Assembly: GCA_040414495.1 (NCBI GenBank)
Contig: JBEDUI010000156.1
Location: forward strand, 1-16,592
Length of the DNA stretch: 16,592 nucleotides
Direction: 5' to 3'
From: DATAVB01 sp040414495
Lineage (GTDB): Bacteria > Actinomycetota > Actinomycetes > Mycobacteriales > QHCD01
In this document: positions 1 to 5,079 of the stretch, piece by piece
Layout of the letters: every line of letters starts with the position of its first letter
How positions within the stretch are numbered: position 1 is the stretch's first letter
Position numbers and translations under genes: made by a program
Notes under the pieces: model-generated
Told to the model about the DNA's origin: nothing
The model's database searches: none
What the model saw: only the letters and a program-made list of their open reading frames with translations

Positions 1-205
1 GCCTGGCCGGTGTGCAACGACCGCTGGTGCAGCGAGCGTGGCGTGAGGGTCGCGCCGCCGGGCCGGTGTGCCTCGTTCCATCGACCGTGATGTGAGGGTC
101 GGTCTGGCTGGTGCCCAACATGCGCTGGTGCACCGACCGTGGCGTGAGGGTTGGCCTGGCCGGTGTGCAACGACCGCCGATGCAGCGAGCGTGACGTGAC
201 GGTCG
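1..205. repeat. ~52-bp direct tandem repeat array, four units, open at the left window edge
   Basis: Four tandem units lie at about 1–52, 57–101 (shortened), 102–153 and 154–205. Each begins with a variant of GCCTGGCCGGTGTGCAAC and ends with a variant of GCGTGAGGGTCG. The first and last units differ at only about 4 of 52 positions, by my manual alignment. The array probably continues left of the window. There are no unique spacers, so it is not a CRISPR. The reading frames crossing it show no recognisable protein. The function is unknown. Confidence 0.8.
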
Positions 206-247
206 GTTTGACCGTGGTCGGTCGACCCTCAGGTCACGTTCGCTGCA
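181..247. repeat. Inverted repeat: terminal half-unit facing the last 52-bp unit
   Basis: The left arm (181–205) is the second half of the last 52-bp unit. The right arm (223–247) is its reverse complement at about 22 of 25 positions, leaving a 17-nt loop. The direct array therefore ends in an oppositely oriented copy that could form a long hairpin in RNA or single-stranded DNA. It could act as a terminator for a gene left of the window, although there is no T-run after it. Confidence 0.6.
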
Positions 248-270
248 GTGCGGGTCGGCGTCGCCGCGCA

Positions 271-334
271 GCAGGTTCGGGCGGCGGGTTTGGGCAGCAG
301 GTTCGGGCGGCGGTTCGGGCGGCAGGTTCGGGCA
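271..334. repeat. 13-bp tandem repeat, five units
   Basis: Units begin at 271, 284, 297, 310 (12 bp) and 322, with consensus GCAGGTTCGGGCG. This array is unrelated in sequence to the 52-bp array before it and to the 11–12-bp array after it. No coding sequence is supported here. Confidence 0.75.
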
Positions 335-362
335 GGGTACGTGGCGAGATACGGCACCAGGG

Positions 363-391
363 TTGACAGCCCTTGGTCGCCTCCCTAATTT
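363..391 (+). promoter_or_regulatory. Sigma-70-type promoter candidate (TTGACA – 17 bp – TAATTT)
   Basis: A perfect −35 hexamer TTGACA (363–368) is followed after exactly 17 bp by the −10-like TAATTT (386–391). The surrounding DNA is AT-richer than elsewhere in the window. Transcription would start near 398 and run into the 11–12-bp array and then rhaM, giving a leader of about 350 nt. It is the best promoter candidate for the rhamnose operon, but it could instead drive a separate short RNA. Confidence 0.6.
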
Positions 392-428
392 ACGATCTTG
401 AAACGATTCACGTGCAGCGTGGCAGCGG

Positions 429-682
429 TCCGAAGAGCGATTGGCAGGCGGTCAAACAAGTAGTCGGAAAGTGGTCGGGAAGCGTTCGAGGACGCAGGGA
501 GAGCGGTCGAAGAGCGTTCGAAGAAGCAGCGGAGAGCGGTCGGGAAGCGTTCGAAGAAGCAGCCGGCAAGCAATCGAGGAGGCAGCCGGCGGGCAGTCGG
601 GAGACGCTCGAAGAAGCGGTCGAAGAAACCAGCCGATGAGTCCTCGACCGAGCAGTCTGGAACCGGTCGAAGAAGCAGTCGA
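429..682. repeat. Degenerate 11–12-bp phased repeat array (~22 units)
   Basis: TC(G) cores fall at 429, 452, 464, 475, 486, 507, 518, 540, 551, 574, 597, 608, 620, 644, 656, 667 and 679. Every gap is 11–12 bp or about twice that. Two unit types alternate: one like AGCGGTCGAAGA and one like AGCAGCCGG. A 33-bp higher-order copy pair (499–531 and 532–564) matches at about 29 of 33 positions. The mix of 11- and 12-bp steps breaks any single reading frame, so the array is more likely a DNA or RNA element than protein-coding. It fills the interval between the promoter candidate and rhaM. Confidence 0.75.
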
Positions 683-708
683 CTGGCGGGATTCACTGAC
701 GATACGGT

Positions 709-740
709 CGGGTCGATGTCCTCGACGACCCGGTAGGGAG
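709..740 (+). promoter_or_regulatory. Leader hairpin and ribosome binding site before rhaM
   Basis: CGGGTCG (709–715) and CGACCCG (726–732) form a perfect 7-bp stem with a 10-nt loop. Three bases later, AGGGAG (735–740) is a good Shine-Dalgarno sequence, 5 nt before the rhaM ATG at 746. The hairpin could be an operator for a sugar-responsive repressor or an RNA structure that affects access to the ribosome binding site. The sequence does not decide between these. Confidence 0.5.
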
Positions 741-745
741 CCTCG

Positions 746-1066
746 ATGGAGCGGGTCTGTTTCCTGCTACACGTCAAGCCCGATCGGGTTGCCGAGTACC
801 GCGAGCGGCACGCGGCCGTATGGCCGGAAATGCGGGCCGAGCTGAGCCGGACCGGCTGGCACAACTACTCGATCTTCGTGCAGGACGACGGTCTGGTCGT
901 CGGCTACCTGGAGACCGAGGACCTCGCCGCAGCACAGGCCGACATGGCCAAGACCGGCGTCAACGCCCGCTGGCAGGCGCAGATGGCGGAATTCTTCGAA
1001 GGACTGGACGACAAGCGGCCCGACGAGGGCTTCATCCGAGTGCCGGAGGCGTTCCATCTTGACTGA
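746..1066 (+). CDS. rhaM: L-rhamnose mutarotase
   Basis: This 106-aa cytoplasmic enzyme interconverts the alpha and beta anomers of L-rhamnose and so feeds the isomerase. Its length is typical of the RhaM/YiiL family (about 104 aa). The sequence shows the family pattern: an N-terminal strand (RVCFLLHV), Tyr18, His22 (aligned with the catalytic His22 of E. coli RhaM), a WPEM motif, WHNYSIF in the middle, and a C-terminal acidic/Phe-rich end. The ATG has AGGGAG five bases upstream. The stop overlaps the next gene's TTG start by 8 nt, so the two are probably translationally coupled. It is the first gene of the rhamnose operon and follows a repeat-filled leader. Identification is secure by sequence and context. 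Confidence 0.95.
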   Translation: MERVCFLLHVKPDRVAEYRERHAAVWPEMRAELSRTGWHNYSIFVQDDGLVVGYLETEDLAAAQADMAKTGVNARWQAQMAEFFEGLDDKRPDEGFIRVPEAFHLD

Positions 1067-3095
1067 GCTTCACTCGGCCGTACGGGAGCTGCTCGACCGC
1101 AGCCACGAACTCGGCGCCGACCCGCGCAACACCAACTACGCCGGCGGCAACACCTCGGCCAAGGGACGCGCCACCGACCCGGTCACCGGCTCGGACATCG
1201 ACCTGCTCTGGGTCAAGGGCTCCGGCGGCGACCTCGGCACGCTCAAGCCCGAGGGCCTGGCCGTACTGCGGCTGGACCGGATGCGCGCCCTGACCAACGT
1301 CTACCCCGGCGTCGAGCGCGAGGACGAGATGGTCGCCGCGTTCGACTACTGCCTGCACGGCAAGGGCGGCGCCGCACCCTCGATCGATACCGCGATGCAC
1401 GGCCTGGTCGAACGCGACCACGTCGACCACCTGCACCCGGACTCGATCATCGCGTTCGCCACCGCCGCCGACGGGGCCGAGCTGACCCGCAAATGCTTCG
1501 GCGACCGGATCGTCTGGGTGCCGTGGCGCCGGCCCGGATTCCAGCTGGGACTGGATATTTCGGCCATCGCGGCCGAGCATCCCGAAGCCGAGGGCGCGAT
1601 CCTCGGCGGGCACGGTCTCACCACCTGGGGCGACACCTCCGAGCAGGTCAAGGAACAGTCGCTGGCCGCGATCCGGCATGCCGCCGCCTACATCGAGGAG
1701 CACGGCCGGCCCGAGCCGTTCGGCCCGGTCATCCACCAGCCGCTGCCATCAAATGAACGCCGGGCCCGGGCCGCCGCGCTCGCCCCGCTGCTCCGCGGCC
1801 TCGCCTCGACCGACCGACCGCAGGTCGGCCACTTCACCGATTCCGATGTCGTACTCGACTTCGTATCCCGGGAACGGCATCCGCAGCTGGCGGCGCTGGG
1901 CACCTCGTGCCCGGATCATTTCCTCCGTACCAAGGTCCGCCCGCTCGTCCTCGACCTACCGCCGACCGCGCCGCTGGAGCAGGTCACCGACCGGCTGCGG
2001 GAGCTGCACGCCGACTACCGCACCGAATACGCCGCGTACTACAACCGGCACGCCGACGCCGATTCCCCGGCCATGCGCGGCGCCGACCCAGCGATCGTGC
2101 TGATCCCCGGCGTCGGCATGTTCTCGTACGGAAAGGACAAGCAGACCGCGCGGGTCGCCGGCGAGTTCTACGTCAACGCGATCAACGTCATGCGCGGCGC
2201 CGAGGCCCTTTCCACGTACTCCCCGATTCCGGAATCGGAGAAATTCCGGATCGAATACTGGGCGCTGGAAGAAGCCAAACTGCAACGGATGCCGAAACCG
2301 AAACCGTTGGCCACCCGCATCGCGTTGGTGACCGGCGGCGGCTCGGGCATCGGCAAGGCGACCGCGACCCGGCTGGCGGCCGAGGGCGCCTGCGTGGTCA
2401 TCGCGGACATGAACGCTGACACCGCGAAGCAGGTGGCCGACGAACTCGGTGGGCCGGATGTGGCGGTGCCGGTCGCCGTCGACGTCACCGATGACGCCGC
2501 GATCCAGGCTGCGCTGGCCGAGGCCGTACTCGCGTTCGGCGGCATTGACCTGGTCGTCAACAACGCCGGCCTGTCGATTTCCAAGAGCCTGCTGGACACC
2601 ACAGTGGACGATTGGGATCTGCAGCACCGGGTCATGGCCCGCGGCTCGTTCCTCGTGTCACGGGCGGCGGCCCGGGTCATGATCGAACAGGGCATGGGCG
2701 GCGACATCATCTACATCGCCAGCAAGAACGCGGTTTTCGCCGGCCCGAACAATGTCGCCTACGGCGCGGCCAAGGCCGACCAGGCTCACCAGGTGCGGTT
2801 GCTGGCGGCCGAGTTGGGCGAGTACCAGATCCGGGTCAACGGCATCAACCCCGACGGCGTGGTCCGCGGCTCGGGGATCTTCGCCTCCGGTTGGGGGGCC
2901 AAGCGAGCGGCGGTGTACGGGGTGCCGGAGGAGAAGCTGGGCGAGTACTACGCGCAACGCACCCTGCTCAAACGCGAGGTACTGCCCGAGCACGTGGCGG
3001 CGGCCGTATTCGCCATCACCGGGGGCGATCTGACCCACACGACCGGTCTGCTGGTGCCGGTGGATGCCGGTGTGGCGGCGGCGTTCCTGCGATGA
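1059..3095 (+). CDS. rhaD: Bifunctional rhamnulose-1-phosphate aldolase / short-chain dehydrogenase
   Basis: This 678-aa fusion is the type called RhaD_aldol-ADH (RhaEW in Bacillus). Residues ~1–400 form a class II aldolase/adducin-type domain. It has NTNYAGGNTSAK near the start, metal-site HLHPD (124–128) and GGHG (183–186), and would cleave rhamnulose-1-phosphate to dihydroxyacetone phosphate and L-lactaldehyde. Residues ~418–678 form an SDR domain with nucleotide motif TGGGSGIG (425–432), NNAG (501–504), Ser555 and the YxxxK pair Tyr568/Lys572. It probably oxidises or reduces the lactaldehyde. The start is TTG, 8 nt inside rhaM. The family allows this length, and nothing is truncated. The product assignment is strong. 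Whether the second domain makes lactate or propanediol is not visible. Confidence 0.93.
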   Translation: MTELHSAVRELLDRSHELGADPRNTNYAGGNTSAKGRATDPVTGSDIDLLWVKGSGGDLGTLKPEGLAVLRLDRMRALTNVYPGVEREDEMVAAFDYCLHGKGGAAPSIDTAMHGLVERDHVDHLHPDSIIAFATAADGAELTRKCFGDRIVWVPWRRPGFQLGLDISAIAAEHPEAEGAILGGHGLTTWGDTSEQVKEQSLAAIRHAAAYIEEHGRPEPFGPVIHQPLPSNERRARAAALAPLLRGLASTDRPQVGHFTDSDVVLDFVSRERHPQLAALGTSCPDHFLRTKVRPLVLDLPPTAPLEQVTDRLRELHADYRTEYAAYYNRHADADSPAMRGADPAIVLIPGVGMFSYGKDKQTARVAGEFYVNAINVMRGAEALSTYSPIPESEKFRIEYWALEEAKLQRMPKPKPLATRIALVTGGGSGIGKATATRLAAEGACVVIADMNADTAKQVADELGGPDVAVPVAVDVTDDAAIQAALAEAVLAFGGIDLVVNNAGLSISKSLLDTTVDDWDLQHRVMARGSFLVSRAAARVMIEQGMGGDIIYIASKNAVFAGPNNVAYGAAKADQAHQVRLLAAELGEYQIRVNGINPDGVVRGSGIFASGWGAKRAAVYGVPEEKLGEYYAQRTLLKREVLPEHVAAAVFAITGGDLTHTTGLLVPVDAGVAAAFLR

Positions 3096-3125
3096 ACGCC
3101 GCCCAGCCGGATAAGCTGGACCGCT

Positions 3126-3617
3126 GTGACAACGACGATTCGGCGGGCCCGGACCAGCGACGTGACGGCGATTCACGGTCTGGTGCGGGAATATCCCGGC
3201 ATTCTGCTCGACAAGGCCACGGTTGCGCTGTACGAGGACGTACAGGAATTCTGGGTGGCCGAGCGAGACGGGGTGGTCGCCGGTTGCGGCGCGGTGCACG
3301 TCATGTGGGAGGACCTGGCCGAGGTACGTACGGTCGCGGTGCACCCGGCCTTCCGGAAAACCGGAATAGGCCACCAGATTCTCGACCGCTTGCTGGAAAC
3401 CGCGCGCGAGGTCGGCGTATCGCGGGTATTCGTGCTCACCTTCGAGGTCGATTTCTTTGCCGCACACGGCTTTCGGGAGATCGACGGAACGCCGGTGCCG
3501 CACGACGTATACGCCGAGTTGCTGCGTTCGTACGACGAGGGCGTGGCGGAATTCCTGGATCTGGAACGGGTCAAGCCCAATACGCTCGGCAATACCAGAA
3601 TGCTGCGTATTCTCTGA
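3126..3617 (+). CDS. argA: ArgA-like amino-acid N-acetyltransferase (GNAT family)
   Basis: The 163-aa protein is a single GNAT domain that closely resembles the short actinobacterial N-acetylglutamate synthases (Mycobacterium Rv2747 type). Shared features are the opening RRARTSDV, QEFWVAE, the GCGA.HV strand, the acetyl-CoA loop RKTGIG (77–82), RVFVLTFE, FFA.HGF, and the ending GVAEFLDL..VKPNTLGN. N-acetylglutamate synthase makes N-acetylglutamate from glutamate and acetyl-CoA, the first step of arginine synthesis. The start is GTG, 30 nt after the aldolase gene. No strong Shine-Dalgarno is seen, so it may depend on coupling. Only 10 nt separate it from rhaB. Its place inside a rhamnose operon is odd, because no other arginine gene is present. 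The family call is firm, but the in vivo substrate is inferred. Confidence 0.85.
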   Translation: MTTTIRRARTSDVTAIHGLVREYPGILLDKATVALYEDVQEFWVAERDGVVAGCGAVHVMWEDLAEVRTVAVHPAFRKTGIGHQILDRLLETAREVGVSRVFVLTFEVDFFAAHGFREIDGTPVPHDVYAELLRSYDEGVAEFLDLERVKPNTLGNTRMLRIL

Positions 3618-3627
3618 TTGGTTCGCG

Positions 3628-5079
3628 ATGAACCGGCCGGTCGTCGCGGTCGATTTGGGCGCATCGAGCGCCAGAGTCCTCTGTGGACACGTCGCCGCCG
3701 ATACGTTGGAGCTGACCGAATTACATCGGGTTGCCAACGACCCGGTGACGATTTGCGGCACGTTGCACTGGGATATTCTGGCGCTTTATTCGGCCGTGCT
3801 GACCGGGCTGAGAACCGCCGCCCGTAAGGGAATCGACGTTGCCAGCGTCGGTGTCGACTCGTGGGCCGTGGATTACGGGTTGCTCGACGCCGACGGCGTA
3901 TTGCTGGGAAATCCGGTGCATTATCGCGACAGCCGCACCGACCGGGTATTCGACGACGCACTGGCCACGGTCGGGGCCGACCGGCTCTACCAGAGCACCG
4001 GCATCCAGATCATGTCGATCAACACGATCTTCCAACTGGTGGCGGCGCGGGACACTGCGCAAATGGCCGCGGCCAAGACGTTGCTGCTGATCCCCGACCT
4101 GATTGGCTACTGGCTCACCGGCACGATGGGCGCGGAGTTGACCAACGCCTCGACGACCCAGCTGTTTGACCTGGATACGCAGGATTGGGCGTACGACCTG
4201 ATCGACACACTCGGCCTGCCGCGGCACATCTTCCCGCCGCTGTGGGCACCCGGCGACCTGGTCGGCGAGTTGACCGTCGACTGTGGACTGTCCCCGGGAA
4301 CCCCCGTAACCGCGGTCGGATCGCACGACACCGCCTCGGCCGTGGTGGCGGTACCGGCCAGTGGCGAGGAGTTCGGGTACATCTCCTGCGGCACCTGGTC
4401 ACTGGTCGGCGTCGAGTTGGACGCGCCGGTACGCAGCACGGCCGGACGGGCGGCCAACTTCACCAATGAGCGCGGCGTGGACGGCACGATCCGGTATTTG
4501 CGCAACGTGATGGGGTTGTGGCTGCTGCAGGAGAGCCTGCGGGTCTGGCGGGAGAACGGGCTTGATACCGACCTGGCCGAGCTGCTGGCCAAGGCCGCGC
4601 GGGAGCCGGCGTTCGGCGCGGTGGTCGACCCGAATGCGCCGGAGTTCCTGCCGCCCGGAGACATGCCGGCCCGGATCGCCGACGCCTGCCGGCGCACCGG
4701 CCAGACGCCGCCGCAGACCCCGCCGGCGGTTGTGCGCTGCATTCTGGACAGCCTGGCCCTCGGGCATCGCGAGGTGATCCGACTGGCGGCCGAGCTGACC
4801 GGGCGCGACCTGGACACCGTGCACATCGTCGGCGGCGGCTCGCGTAACGAACTGCTGTGTCAGCTCACCGCCGATGCCTGTGGTCTGCCCGTGGTAGCCG
4901 GTCCGGTCGAGGCGACCGCGATCGGGAACGTGCTGGTGCAGGCCCGTTCGCTCGGTGTCGTCGGGGATCTGGCCGATATGCGCCGGCTGGTCGGGGCGAC
5001 GCAGGAGGTACGGCGGTACGAGCCGTCGGGCCGGGCCGCCGATTGGGCGGCGGCCGCGGCCCGCGTCGGTCTTAACTAG
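3628..5079 (+). CDS. rhaB: Rhamnulokinase
   Basis: This is a FGGY-family kinase of 483 aa, a normal family length, that phosphorylates L-rhamnulose to rhamnulose-1-phosphate with ATP. Visible features are the N-terminal phosphate-binding loop DLGASSARV (9–17), the VGVDSWAVDYGLLD segment (74–87), the catalytic-base motif GSHDTASA with Asp234, SCGTWSLVG (253–261), and the C-terminal adenosine-binding VGGGSRN (401–407). I chose the ATG at 3628 because the family N-terminus MNRPVVAVDLG begins there; the open frame upstream overlaps the acetyltransferase gene and is not family-like. It is the last gene of the operon. Its stop overlaps the end of the convergent regulator gene by 8 nt, leaving no room for a terminator between them. 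Confidence 0.95.
   Translation: MNRPVVAVDLGASSARVLCGHVAADTLELTELHRVANDPVTICGTLHWDILALYSAVLTGLRTAARKGIDVASVGVDSWAVDYGLLDADGVLLGNPVHYRDSRTDRVFDDALATVGADRLYQSTGIQIMSINTIFQLVAARDTAQMAAAKTLLLIPDLIGYWLTGTMGAELTNASTTQLFDLDTQDWAYDLIDTLGLPRHIFPPLWAPGDLVGELTVDCGLSPGTPVTAVGSHDTASAVVAVPASGEEFGYISCGTWSLVGVELDAPVRSTAGRAANFTNERGVDGTIRYLRNVMGLWLLQESLRVWRENGLDTDLAELLAKAAREPAFGAVVDPNAPEFLPPGDMPARIADACRRTGQTPPQTPPAVVRCILDSLALGHREVIRLAAELTGRDLDTVHIVGGGSRNELLCQLTADACGLPVVAGPVEATAIGNVLVQARSLGVVGDLADMRRLVGATQEVRRYEPSGRAADWAAAAARVGLN

Noticed and set aside
1..334. CRISPR array
   Set aside because: Units are directly adjacent and differ by drift, with no unique spacers and no cas genes.
151..366. 71-codon plus-strand frame in the 52-bp and 13-bp arrays
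   Set aside because: Its sequence is only translated repeats, it has no ribosome site and it ends at the promoter candidate.
441..845. Plus-strand 134-codon frame across the array into rhaM
   Set aside because: It is Arg/Ser-rich repeat translation, overlaps 100 nt of rhaM in another frame and has no Shine-Dalgarno.
385..864. Minus-strand 159-codon frame across the 11–12-bp array
   Set aside because: The repeat gives long frames on several frames of both strands. This one also runs antisense into rhaM and has no family resemblance.
3457..3627. 57-codon N-terminal extension of rhamnulokinase
   Set aside because: It overlaps the acetyltransferase gene in another frame; kinase homology begins at 3628.
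2658..3761. Long minus-strand frame opposite the aldolase and acetyltransferase genes
   Set aside because: It is an antisense shadow of high-GC codon bias; both plus-strand genes are clear family members.
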